Of a DNA stretch of 64,000 nt, positions 9,401-16,547 are shown in pieces. Origin of the DNA: Bacillota bacterium (GTDB lineage Bacteria > Bacillota > Clostridia > Peptostreptococcales > Anaerovoracaceae); the NCBI GenBank assembly GCA_023415235.1, contig JAEZLP010000012.1, positions 56,685 through 120,684 of the forward strand, given 5' to 3'. The notes below the pieces were generated by a model that searched no databases, had not been told where the DNA came from, and saw only the letters and a program-made list of their open reading frames with translations. Made by a program: the position numbers and the translations under genes. The first letter of the stretch is position 1. Every line of letters begins with the position of its first letter.

Positions 9401-9618
9401 ATTACATAATCCGGCGTTTGAGGAATTTTTTGAAGCCAGCTTCTCAGGTCAGATGTTTTGTCATGGACATCAGAAGTAAATACCAGATAGTTTGTCGTTG
9501 TATCGGCATATACATCCGGGATCGGGCAGGCAGCAATGGATGCCATAATCAATAAGGCACTTAAAACATAACTCCCGATTTTTTTAACTATTCTTTTGCT
9601 TGTCCAGTTTTTACACAT
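6421..9618 (-). CDS. Secreted S-layer-anchored metallophosphoesterase with internal repeats
   Basis: A 1065-residue exported protein. Residues 1-39 form a signal peptide (Lys/Arg start, hydrophobic core, Ala at the cut site). Residues 42-260 are a calcineurin-like phosphoesterase: SDVHD (Asp50, His52), GGD (Asp77), GNHD (108-110), His170-His171 and GHNH (His203, His205) supply the metal ligands. Three near-identical ~165-residue modules follow (about 297-790), each starting with SYELAS and ending with IYLYKLTE. Next come one InlB-type repeat (about 793-868, ending YAQW) and three SLH domains (about 885-1065) that bind secondary cell-wall polymer. The substrate is unknown; related surface enzymes act on nucleotides, phospholipids or phosphodiesters. 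It is monocistronic with a long leader. Confidence 0.9.
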   Translation of the reverse strand: MCKNWTSKRIVKKIGSYVLSALLIMASIAACPIPDVYADTTTNYLVFTSDVHDKTSDLRSWLQKIPQTPDYVIFGGDYSYSGQTTPQSCANIVSEVFPGVTSILGKGNHDSGSGHAEGLAVNTDNYAIYAVDSTGTGGDVNGNYTTSDLNALETALESIDSDKPVFVIAHHPIHYYGSRTTTNASAMIDLLNDYSNVVFLWGHNHSVSDPNYGTVKFAGDEIQYTSSTSNKKEINFTYANLGCMYTDSNGAYGLFAEIINDGNETTIKFNYKNLSGTTVSTYTLGTAVDPTTPTEKSYELASSIESGAKYVIVARGAADVALTKTTYTSGSTNYLAGQAVTVSGSALVPEGITNDMIWTFTSDGNGYDVVNGGSYLQRPSSGQGSAGLLISGTEGSSSYSDWIYNDSDHKFYIESSGSGNKYNIYLAGDSPYYFSNSKDESSSIYLYKLTEASGNPPVTTVKSYELASTIENGAKYVIVARGDADVALTKTAYTSGSTNYLAGQAVTVSGSALAPEGITNDMIWTFTMDEKGYDVTNGGSYLMRPRGGQGSAGLVISGTEEDSNYSDWIYNNSDHKLYIESSNSGSIYNLYLAGSSPYYFTNSKDESSSIYLYKLTETSDNQPPVVTVKSYELASSIESGAKYVIVARGDADVALTKTTYTSGSTNYLAGQAVTVSGSALVPEGITNDMIWTFTMDEKGYDVTNGGSYLQRPSSGQGSAGLVVSGTEEDSNYSDWIYNDSDHKLYIESSNSGSIYNLYLAGSDPYYFTNSKDESSSIYLYKLTETAIEGYTVEYNGNGSTGGSVPVDNKGYRNGDKVTVLGNTGGLTLSGYTFAGWNTTANGSGTAYSPGSNFTMGTSNVILYAQWNKNSGKKKSRSSKDDNIITPFKDVDEEHWALESIAWAWNKGFMNGISDSLFDPNGKVTRAMFVTVMYRLNGTTESGITIDFHDVARGQWYTDAVAWAAENGIVTGYPDGNFGVNDFITREQISVMIYRYMLKFDDETVDLSRTSIGYNDKEQISDWAKDAIKFCYLTGMMRGKNGFYFDPQGKATRAETAAIIKRISEY
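7252..8735 (-). repeat. Three tandem ~497-bp coding repeats
   Basis: Within the phosphoesterase gene three units (roughly 8262-8735, 7765-8238 and 7252-7738) repeat with a spacing of 497-499 bp. Long identical stretches include silent positions, for example around the conserved stretch encoding LAGQAVTVSG. Nucleotide-level identity points to recent duplication or ongoing homogenisation, and unit number may vary between strains. Confidence 0.9.
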
Positions 9619-9655
9619 TGTAATTGAATCCTTCCTTTCGTATGTTTTGGAGTAA

Positions 9656-9697
9656 TAAAAAACGCTCTCCTTTTCTGTAAAACTTTTCAGCGAGCGT
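9656..9697 (-). terminator. Attenuator-like terminator just before the SLH phosphoesterase start
   Basis: On the minus strand AACGCTC pairs with GAGCGTT, with an inner CTG/CAG pair, and is followed at once by TTTTTATT. It lies about 40 bases upstream of the gene's ATG and well downstream of the preceding guaA-like gene's own terminators. It could therefore only act on the phosphoesterase's own leader transcript. Confidence 0.55.
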
Positions 9698-9872
9698 TGT
9701 TACAATCATTACAAATAGAAACAGTTACAATTACGATGATTTGTTTTGTATCCGTTTTACCAAACCCATTTCTCCGGTTTTGAATATCGCCATAATAAGC
9801 TAAAATATTTATAGCCGCAAGATTGAATTTTCCATCATTTTCCAACATTTGTCGCGTGTCCGGAACACTTCC

Positions 9873-9930
9873 TAACAAAAAAACAAAAGGCCATGCCGGA
9901 TGTATAAAAAAATACAAATTCCAACATGGC
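9873..9930 (-). terminator. Rho-independent terminator, minus strand
   Basis: Arms 9890-9900 and 9920-9930 (GCCATG type, with wobbles) enclose a loop and are followed on the minus strand by CTTTTG and seven T. It probably backs up the terminator directly after the guaA-like gene. Confidence 0.65.
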
Positions 9931-10022
9931 TATTTCGGCTTGTTTCGATCAGGTTCTCGCAAAAACCGCGGGAAATAATCGACCATTAAAATGTGAATTC
10001 AACCGTCTTTTGATTGTCTGGT

Positions 10023-10065
10023 AAAAAAATTAGTACTCATCGGTTCTGATTTGAGTACTAATTTG
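10023..10065 (-). terminator. Terminator of the guaA-like gene
   Basis: Perfect 12-nt arms (10028-10039 and 10052-10063, core TTAGTACTCA) around a 12-nt loop, with seven T following on the minus strand. It starts 12 bases after the stop codon. Confidence 0.85.
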
Positions 10066-10076
10066 CTATTTTTTTC

Positions 10077-11327
10077 TCACTCCCACTCGATCGTTGACGG
10101 GGGTTTCGGCGTTATATCATACATAACCCGATTCACTCCGTCCACTTCCGCCACGATTCTTGTGGCGATCTTTCTAAGCAGCGGATAAGGAAGTTCCGCA
10201 ATTTCCGCAGTCATCGCATCGCTGCTCAGGATCGCTCTGATTGCAATCGCCTGTTCATAGGTTCTCTTGCCGTCCTTTACGCCTACGCTTTTGCATCCCG
10301 GGCAGACGGTGAAATACTGCCATATGCTTTCTTCCAGTCCTGCGTTTTTGATTTCCTCCCGCAGTATTGCGTCAGACTCCCGAACATACGCAAGCTTTTC
10401 TCTGGTGATCGCACCCACAACCCTGACTCCGAGGCCGGGGCCCGGGAAAGGCTGTCTCCACACCTGGTCGTGTGGAATGCCAAGAGCTTCTCCGACCTGT
10501 CTCACCTCATCCTTGAAAAGCCATTTCAAAGGCTCAAGAAGTTCAAAATCGATATCCTCAGGTAAGCCCCCCACGTTGTGATGGGACTTAACAACACCTT
10601 TATTCGAAACACTTTCTATGATATCGGGATAAATGGTTCCCTGAACCAGAAAATCCATCCTGCCCAGCTTTCGGGATTCTTCTTCAAACACACGGATGAA
10701 TTCCTCTCCTATGATCTTCCGCTTCTGCTCCGGATCATCGACTCCCGCGAGCTTGTCTAAAAACCGATCTACGGCATCCACCGAGATCAGCTTCATGTTG
10801 AATTGTTTCCCGAAGATTTCAGCAACCTGCTCCGGTTCGCCTTTTCTCATCAGTCCATGGTTTACAAACACACAGGTCAGTTGATCCCCGACCGCTCTGT
10901 GCACCAGTGCCGCCGAAACAGAGCTGTCCACCCCGCCGGAAAGGGCGCACAGCACTTTCCTGTCTCCAACCCGAGTTTTTATCTGTTCCACCATATCATC
11001 GATAAAGGCCTGAATCGTCCAATTTCCGGAGAATCCGCACTGATCGAAAATAAAAGCTTTGACCTGCTCCTCCTCTTTTTGGTTTCCCGACTCCAGAACA
11101 GGAATTCCCAACCTCTTCAATGCCTTCGCCTTATCAGATGTATCCGGTTCGGTCGCTTCCTCCTCACCAATAAAGATAAGCCCCTTTGGGTCCATCTCTT
11201 TTATTTTATCCAAGCCGGTATTGTACTGCTTCACTTCACAGTATACGTTGGCGGCTCTTGCTATTTTGGCAACCTGCTGATTATTGTGTGCCCCAAAATC
11301 CAAAACCAATAGCAGTTCTTTTTTCAT
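10077..11327 (-). CDS. GMP-synthetase paralogue with vestigial, non-catalytic glutaminase domain
   Basis: A 416-residue protein clearly homologous to GuaA. The ATP-pyrophosphatase domain has the P-loop SGGVDSS (130-136) and the C-terminal dimer domain ends in the same PPSTIEWE as the full GuaA encoded at 14945. The N-terminal amidotransferase region is only about 105 residues, exactly 100 shorter than in that copy, and lacks the catalytic Cys, His and Glu present there (Cys82, His176, Glu178). It therefore cannot hydrolyse glutamine by the normal route; it may use free ammonia, take it from another protein, or have a new amino-acceptor. ATG 11327 is chosen because GGGAGG lies 7 bases upstream. 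It stands alone with its own promoter and terminator. Confidence 0.85.
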   Translation of the reverse strand: MKKELLLVLDFGAHNNQQVAKIARAANVYCEVKQYNTGLDKIKEMDPKGLIFIGEEEATEPDTSDKAKALKRLGIPVLESGNQKEEEQVKAFIFDQCGFSGNWTIQAFIDDMVEQIKTRVGDRKVLCALSGGVDSSVSAALVHRAVGDQLTCVFVNHGLMRKGEPEQVAEIFGKQFNMKLISVDAVDRFLDKLAGVDDPEQKRKIIGEEFIRVFEEESRKLGRMDFLVQGTIYPDIIESVSNKGVVKSHHNVGGLPEDIDFELLEPLKWLFKDEVRQVGEALGIPHDQVWRQPFPGPGLGVRVVGAITREKLAYVRESDAILREEIKNAGLEESIWQYFTVCPGCKSVGVKDGKRTYEQAIAIRAILSSDAMTAEIAELPYPLLRKIATRIVAEVDGVNRVMYDITPKPPSTIEWE

Positions 11328-11372
11328 TCGTTTTCCTCCCGATTTTTTATCAGCTAAAGTCATTGTTTTAGA

Positions 11373-11401
11373 AGTATAACACGCATACTCATGAAACGCA
11401 A
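11373..11401 (-). promoter_or_regulatory. Promoter of the GMP-synthetase paralogue
   Basis: TTGCGT (11396-11401) and TATACT (11373-11378) on the minus strand are 17 bases apart, 46 bases upstream of the chosen start codon. No purine riboswitch core was seen in this leader. Confidence 0.6.
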
Positions 11402-11440
11402 GCAATGCATACCTCTGCCATCTTTGGGCAAAATATCCGA

Positions 11441-11446
11441 TATAAT
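11441..11446 (+). promoter_or_regulatory. Probable -10 box of nhaC
   Basis: A perfect TATAAT lies 66 bases upstream of the nhaC ATG on the plus strand. The sequence at -35 spacing is poor, so the promoter may need an activator or is weak. Confidence 0.45.
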
Positions 11447-11511
11447 GCAGTAATATTAGTATTACTCGAAAGCATTTTATTATATGTAAGGAAGGACAAA
11501 AGGGTGGTTTT

Positions 11512-13191
11512 ATGAAACCAATATCAAGAAGGAAGAAACTTATTTTTCTTTGCGGAATCTTGATGCTTCTGGTGTTGCTCTCCACAGCAGGCGTCTTTGC
11601 CGGCGACGACGAAGTTGATGATTCCAGTATGTTCTACGGTACTGGATGGGCCTTGCTGCCTCCCATTATCACCATTGTGCTGGCGCTCATATTCAGAGAG
11701 GTGTATTCCGCACTGTTTATCGGTATCCTTGTGGGTTCCCTGATGTATGCAAACTTTAATTTCCTCGGTATGCTTGATCAAACGATCGCGATCATAAGCA
11801 GCAGACTGGGTGACAATGGCGGCATCATCATCTTTATTGTTTGCCTGGGCATCATTGTGGCATTATTCCAGGCCTCGGGTTGCACCACCGCTTTCGGCGA
11901 CTGGGCATATCAGCATGTGAAAAGCAAAAGGACAGCGCTTATCAGCACCACACTGTTGGGACTGTTCTTTGTCATTGACGACTACTTTAATGCGCTTACC
12001 ACAGGCAATATTATGAGACCTGTAACAGACGCTCACAAGGTCAGCCGTGCAAGGCTTGCCTACAATGTAGACTGCACATCGGCCCCAATATGCATCATTG
12101 CGCCGGTCTCATCGTGGGCGGCAGCCGTTGCGTCTTATGTTCCTCCCGAAGTGGATGCCGACGGATTTTTACTTTTTATTAAGTGCATCCCTTATAATTT
12201 CTATGCGATTTTAACCCTTTGCATGCTGTTCACACTGGCTATTATCAACTTTAACTTTGGACCCATGCGGACATACGAATATCTTGCCGAACAAAAAGGC
12301 GATATTTACGGCGGAACAGGAGATCTATACGCTGCATCCAAGGCAGTTGACTCAAATCCTGACGGAAGAGTACTCGACATGGTACTTCCGGTCATAGTCT
12401 TGATCGGAGCCTGCATTTTCGGTCTGGTTTATACAGGCGGCATCCTTGAAGGAGCCGGTTTCATCGAAGCGTTCAGCGCTTGTGACGCATTCGTTGGATT
12501 GCCTATCGGCGGTCTCATCGCTCTGGCATTTACCATCATCTATTATTTCATTCGCAGAGTCATAACCATTGCCCAGTTTACGGAAGCAATTCCGAACGGG
12601 GCTATTGCCATGACCCCCGCCTTGCTCATCCTGACATTCTCCTGGGGGATCGAGGGAATTTGCCGTGAAAGCCTCGGTGTAAGCGTTTTTGTCTCAGACA
12701 CATTCGCAAACAGCGCTTTCCCGATGATGTTTCTTCCCGCTATTATGTACATTCTCGGCGCTTTCGTATCCTTTGCAACCGGAACCTCCTGGGGAACCTT
12801 CGGTATCCTTATCCCGATTTCGCTAGCTATGTTCGGAAATTCAGTAGCTGATCCTCTTGCAATCATTACTCTTTCCGCTACACTGGCAGGGGCTGTTACC
12901 GGTGATCACTGTTCACCGATTTCCGAGACCGCTATCATGTCCTCAACGGCAGCTCAGGTAGACTTCATGACACACGTTATGACACAGCTTCCTTACGCGC
13001 TGTTTACCGGGGGATTCGCGCTTGTGGGCTTCTTCCTTGCAGGATTTATTCAGAACGTCATCATTCTTCCGATCATGATCGTAATCGTGGTTGTCGTTCT
13101 GATATCCATGAAGAAGGCGTTGAAAAACAAGCCGATCAAAGAGCCGATCAAATATGTATCTCAGAAGGCAAGAGAGATGCAGGCGTCGTAG
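11512..13191 (+). CDS. nhaC: NhaC-family Na+/H+ antiporter
   Basis: A 559-residue polytopic membrane protein with about 12-13 hydrophobic helices. Diagnostic features are the acidic pair in FVIDDYFNALTTG, the segment DCTSAPICIIAPVSSW, and GDHCSPISETAIMSSTA late in the protein, all characteristic of the NhaC family. Members exchange Na+ for protons, or sometimes malate/lactate or amines. The hydrophobic N-terminus ending near Ala-Gly-Asp-Asp may be a first helix rather than a cleaved signal. It is transcribed divergently from the guaA-like gene and is one of few plus-strand genes here. Substrate is not readable from sequence. Confidence 0.9.
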   Translation: MKPISRRKKLIFLCGILMLLVLLSTAGVFAGDDEVDDSSMFYGTGWALLPPIITIVLALIFREVYSALFIGILVGSLMYANFNFLGMLDQTIAIISSRLGDNGGIIIFIVCLGIIVALFQASGCTTAFGDWAYQHVKSKRTALISTTLLGLFFVIDDYFNALTTGNIMRPVTDAHKVSRARLAYNVDCTSAPICIIAPVSSWAAAVASYVPPEVDADGFLLFIKCIPYNFYAILTLCMLFTLAIINFNFGPMRTYEYLAEQKGDIYGGTGDLYAASKAVDSNPDGRVLDMVLPVIVLIGACIFGLVYTGGILEGAGFIEAFSACDAFVGLPIGGLIALAFTIIYYFIRRVITIAQFTEAIPNGAIAMTPALLILTFSWGIEGICRESLGVSVFVSDTFANSAFPMMFLPAIMYILGAFVSFATGTSWGTFGILIPISLAMFGNSVADPLAIITLSATLAGAVTGDHCSPISETAIMSSTAAQVDFMTHVMTQLPYALFTGGFALVGFFLAGFIQNVIILPIMIVIVVVVLISMKKALKNKPIKEPIKYVSQKAREMQAS

Positions 13192-13266
13192 GCAGCTTTA
13201 CGTCAAAATCAGTAAGACGGATCTGTTTCAAGTATTGGGGTGATCCAAAGAAAAATATGGTCGAAC

Positions 13267-13296
13267 AAATAGGCGACCCTGCTGGGCCGCCTATGT
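13267..13296. terminator. Hairpin between nhaC and the ligase pseudogene
   Basis: Arms 13269-13279 and 13284-13294 (ATAGGCG...CGCCTAT with one mismatch) make a GC-rich hairpin with a 4-nt loop between two converging genes. The following T-tract is weak, so it is only a probable terminator. Confidence 0.5.
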
Positions 13297-13342
13297 TATT
13301 TAATCAGTCATACAAAATATTCTTTATTCCCACCAGAATCGT

Positions 13343-14546
13343 TTATTCGATTCCCTTGTTGGAATCGGCAAATCGCTTGTTCTTCTTCCCTGTCGTCTTT
13401 TCAAACTCCTCTTTCCGCACGTCGATCTTCCGGATCCGGTTTCCTCGCTTTCCTTACCCCATACAAGGCTTTCATTCACATAAGGAATTCTTGCAAGATA
13501 GTTTTCAATTTCTTCCGGATATACGTTTTTTCCATTCTTAGTGATGATGACATTTTTAATCCTTCCGGTAATATGAACATAATTATCCTCATCAAGGTAT
13601 CCGATATCTCCTGTATGGAACCAGCCGTCCCGAATGACCTCCGCAGTCGCTTCGGGGTTTTTATAGTAGCCCAGCATGACATTGCCGCCTTTGGTACAGA
13701 TCTCCCCGATACCCGTTTCCGGATCCGGATTATGAATCTTCAGTTCAAAGCCCGGCGGCGGATATCCGGCAGCATCATTCTTCGGGTATTTATCAGGGTT
13801 CAGGGCGCAGATCGGCGCACATTCGGTCAGTCCGTAGCCCTGTACCGCATTGATACCGAAATCCCGGATTCCTTGCAGGATATCAGGATCGATGGCTGCG
13901 CCGCCGCAGATGATTATCCTCATTCTTCCGCCGAACAGTGCGTGGATCTTCTTGAAGAAGATGGGCGCAAGATCAATTCCGATCTTCTTCATCTTCTTAT
14001 TCATTGCGATCATTCGTCTCAAGGTATCGGCCTTACCGGATTTTTTAGCATTCTGCCAGATCTTTTTATGTAGACTTTCGACGATCAGCGGCACGCACAG
14101 GAACATGGTCGGTCTCGCTTCCGACAGATTCTTGACTATATATTTCAAGCCTTCGCAATACGCGATGGAAGCGCCGAGATACAGCGGCATCAGAAAACCA
14201 CAGACGCATTCATAGGTATGATGAAGCGGGAGCACAGAGAAAAACACATCCTTCGGAAAAACCTCCAGCATCGTGGGCGACGCCATGATTTCCTCCACGA
14301 GGTTGCCGTGAGAAAGCATAACTCCCTTGGCGATCCCTGTTGTCCCTGAGGTAAACAGGATGATGCTCATGGCATCCTGGAAGATCGCTTCGTACTTATG
14401 GGTATAGATGATACACTCAACTTCCGCTTCCTTGATCAGCTGCCCCAGCTCGGAGGCCCCAAGCTCTTGTTTTTGATATCTTCCACCCTTTTCACAGCAT
14501 ATTCCATTTCTTTTTCTTTGACTGCCTTATACTGACTGGCCTCCAT
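13343..14546 (-). pseudogene. Degenerate AMP-forming long-chain acyl-CoA ligase (three internal deletions)
   Basis: Compared with the intact paralogue at 44477-46294, this copy starts properly (AAAGGAGG before ATG 14546; MEASQYK...) but loses about 95 codons after roughly residue 27, with a frame change. It loses a further ~55 codons just before the ATP-binding SGTTGIAKG motif, and about 70 codons plus frame after GKESEE near the C-terminus. The remaining middle block (13480-14370) is still highly similar, including GYGLTE and TGRIKNVIITKNG. The original stop survives at 13343. The break points and lost helices make a working adenylating enzyme unlikely. Short repeats such as CCGGA at the third junction suggest slippage deletions. 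Confidence 0.85.
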
Positions 14547-14619
14547 TTTGTTTCCTCCTTTGCCGTTCACTGCGATTGCTGTGTATCGCTTTATTTTATA
14601 GCTATTTTGCTCGACTCAA

Positions 14620-14655
14620 TAAAGAAACCGGTAGAGAATTCTTCTTTACCGGTTT
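14620..14655 (-). terminator. Terminator upstream of the ligase pseudogene
   Basis: Arms 14625-14638 and 14642-14655 pair over 14 positions with one mismatch around a 3-nt loop (AAACCGGTA core). CTTTATT follows on the minus strand. It may end the guaA message after a long 3' tail, or a separate short transcript. Confidence 0.6.
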
Positions 14656-14940
14656 GCAGAGAAACATCATTTATGCAATTATACCATATTCTATTCTATC
14701 TTGATTCTTCCCTTGCTCACCGCATATATTTACTTTTCCTCCTATATAATATAATACGCAAATGGGAAAATCAAACAGTGGAACGCCGGAATTTTTTCGT
14801 CATGCCAGACACTGCACTCTCAAGGCGCAGGAAAAATTTCGCAGTACACAGCTTTGGCGACCGAGTACGACAGGAGCATACACCATCGTATGTGACTGAG
14901 TACGAGGAAGTCAAAGCGCAGTAATGCGGAATTTTAACAA
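14656..14940. other. Gene-free stretch with repeat-like sequence between guaA and the pseudogene
   Basis: No convincing gene. The left half is AT-rich with several TATAAT-like words. The right half (about 14775-14935) switches to mid-GC and contains two imperfect copies of GACYGAGTACGA (14860 and 14896 region), a CATAC/GTATG stem between them, and paired CGGAATTTT words near its ends. This looks like a small interspersed repeat or structured RNA rather than coding sequence; only one copy is in this window. Confidence 0.35.
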
Positions 14941-14944
14941 GCCT

Positions 14945-16510
14945 TTATTCCCACTCAATCGTTGACGGTGGTTTCGAAGTAATATCATAAACGATACGAT
15001 TGACTCCCTTGACCTCGTTTACGATCCGGTTGCTTATCTTCTCCAGCACATCGTAGGGGATCCTTGCCCAGTCGGAGGTCATGCCGTCTACGGAGGTGAC
15101 GGCCCGGATACCGACGGTGTAGTCATACGTCCGGAAGTCGCCCATGACGCCTACGCTGCGGATGTTGGGGAGTACGGTGAAGTACTGCCAGATTTCACGC
15201 TCAAGGCCGGCATTTTTAATTTCCTCACGAAGGATCCAGTCGGATTCGCGGATGATATGGAGCTTCTCCTCGGTAATGTCGCCGATGCAGCGGATGGCAA
15301 GTCCGGGACCCGGAAACGGCTGACGCCAGACGAGCTCGGGAGCAATACCGATCTCCTCGCCCACCTTTCTGACCTCATCCTTGAAAAGAAGTCTCAGGGG
15401 TTCCAAAAGCTCCAGCTTCATATCCTCCGGCAGGCCGCCAACGTTGTGGTGGCTTTTTATGACTGCCGCTTCGCCGGTACCGCTTTCGACTACGTCAGGA
15501 TAAATAGTTCCCTGAAGCAGGAAGTCGATGCCGCCCTCCTCTTCATAGAGCTTCTTGGATTCTTCCTCAAACACACGGATAAATTCCGTGCCGATGATCT
15601 TTCTCTTTGTCTCGGGGTCGGAAACACCGGCCAGCTTGCTGAGAAACTGTTCCTGAGCGTTGACCCTTTTGATCTTCATATGGAACTGCTTGCCGTAAAC
15701 CTCCATAACCTGATCCCCTTCGTTCTTGCGGAGCAGGCCGTGATCCACGAAGATGCAGGTCAGATTGTCGCCGATGGCCTTATGAACCAGTACCGCTGCA
15801 ACGGAGGAGTCCACACCGCCGGAAAGGGCGCAAAGCACCTTTTTGTCGCCGACGATCTTTCTGATCTCTTCGATTTTGGTCTTGGCAAAGTTGGCCATGG
15901 TCCAGGTTGGTTCACAGCCGCAGACATGGTACAGGAAGTTCTTCAGAAGGTCCTGACCGAAGGGGGTATGGTGCACCTCCGGATGGAACTGGACGGCGTA
16001 GAGCTTTTTCTCCACGTGTTCCATGGACGCGGTGGGGCAGTTGTCGGTAAAGGAAGATACCACAAAGCCTTCCGGAACCTGCTTGATATAGTCCGTATGG
16101 CTCATCCAGCAGATGCTCTCATCTTCAATATCCTTAAAAAGCAGGCTGCTGCATTCTCTGTTTTCCGCGCTGCTGCCGTGCATGAGCTTCACTCTTCCGT
16201 ATTCCTTGTAATCCGGGCTCAGCACCTGACCGCCCAGAACATGAGCCATCAGTTGGGCTCCGTAACAGATTCCCAGGATGGGAATGCCCATCTCGAAAAG
16301 CTCTTTGGACAGGGTCGGCGCGCCTTCCTCATAAACGCTGGCCGGTCCGCCGGTGAAAATGATTCCCATGGGCCTGCTTTCTCTTACTCTTTCCAGGCAT
16401 TTGGAGTAAGGCACGATTTCGCAATACACATTGGCTTCTCTGACTCTGCGTGCGATCAGCTGATTGTACTGACCTCCGAAGTCAACCACTAAAATACCAT
16501 TAAAATCCAT
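14945..16510 (-). CDS. guaA: GMP synthase (glutamine-hydrolysing)
   Basis: A 521-residue complete GuaA that converts XMP, ATP and glutamine into GMP. The class-I amidotransferase domain carries Cys82 (GICYG) and His176/Glu178 (FHPE). The ATP-pyrophosphatase P-loop SGGVDSS is at 230-236 and the dimerisation domain ends PPSTIEWE. It lies 38 bases downstream of guaB on the same strand, forming the final two steps of guanine nucleotide synthesis from IMP. A glutaminase-less paralogue is encoded about 3.6 kb away. Confidence 0.97.
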   Translation of the reverse strand: MDFNGILVVDFGGQYNQLIARRVREANVYCEIVPYSKCLERVRESRPMGIIFTGGPASVYEEGAPTLSKELFEMGIPILGICYGAQLMAHVLGGQVLSPDYKEYGRVKLMHGSSAENRECSSLLFKDIEDESICWMSHTDYIKQVPEGFVVSSFTDNCPTASMEHVEKKLYAVQFHPEVHHTPFGQDLLKNFLYHVCGCEPTWTMANFAKTKIEEIRKIVGDKKVLCALSGGVDSSVAAVLVHKAIGDNLTCIFVDHGLLRKNEGDQVMEVYGKQFHMKIKRVNAQEQFLSKLAGVSDPETKRKIIGTEFIRVFEEESKKLYEEEGGIDFLLQGTIYPDVVESGTGEAAVIKSHHNVGGLPEDMKLELLEPLRLLFKDEVRKVGEEIGIAPELVWRQPFPGPGLAIRCIGDITEEKLHIIRESDWILREEIKNAGLEREIWQYFTVLPNIRSVGVMGDFRTYDYTVGIRAVTSVDGMTSDWARIPYDVLEKISNRIVNEVKGVNRIVYDITSKPPSTIEWE

Positions 16511-16547
16511 TCTTTGTTCCTTTCCAATATCGTTACTGATGATCCTT

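Larger units (their letters stand above)
9619..10022 (-). other. Long leader / intergenic region upstream of the SLH phosphoesterase
   Basis: This 400-bp AT-rich stretch holds two hairpins described separately and a 53-codon minus-strand frame (9687-9848). The frame starts without a good ribosome site and its stop codon falls inside the left arm of the hairpin at 9658-9696. No known riboswitch core was recognised. The frame is more likely chance than a gene, but its overlap with the hairpin is noted as a finding. Confidence 0.4.

Noticed and set aside
11328..11585. N-terminal extension of the guaA-like gene (56 extra codons)
   Set aside because: The extension runs through the promoter and into nhaC; GGGAGG directly before ATG 11327 defines the start.
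14607..14924. 105-codon plus-strand frame between pseudogene and guaA
   Set aside because: It reads across a terminator hairpin and a repeat-like block, lacks a ribosome site and matches no known protein pattern.
15257..16492. 411-codon plus-strand frame opposite guaA
   Set aside because: Mirror frame of a well-conserved gene; produced by codon bias on the coding strand.
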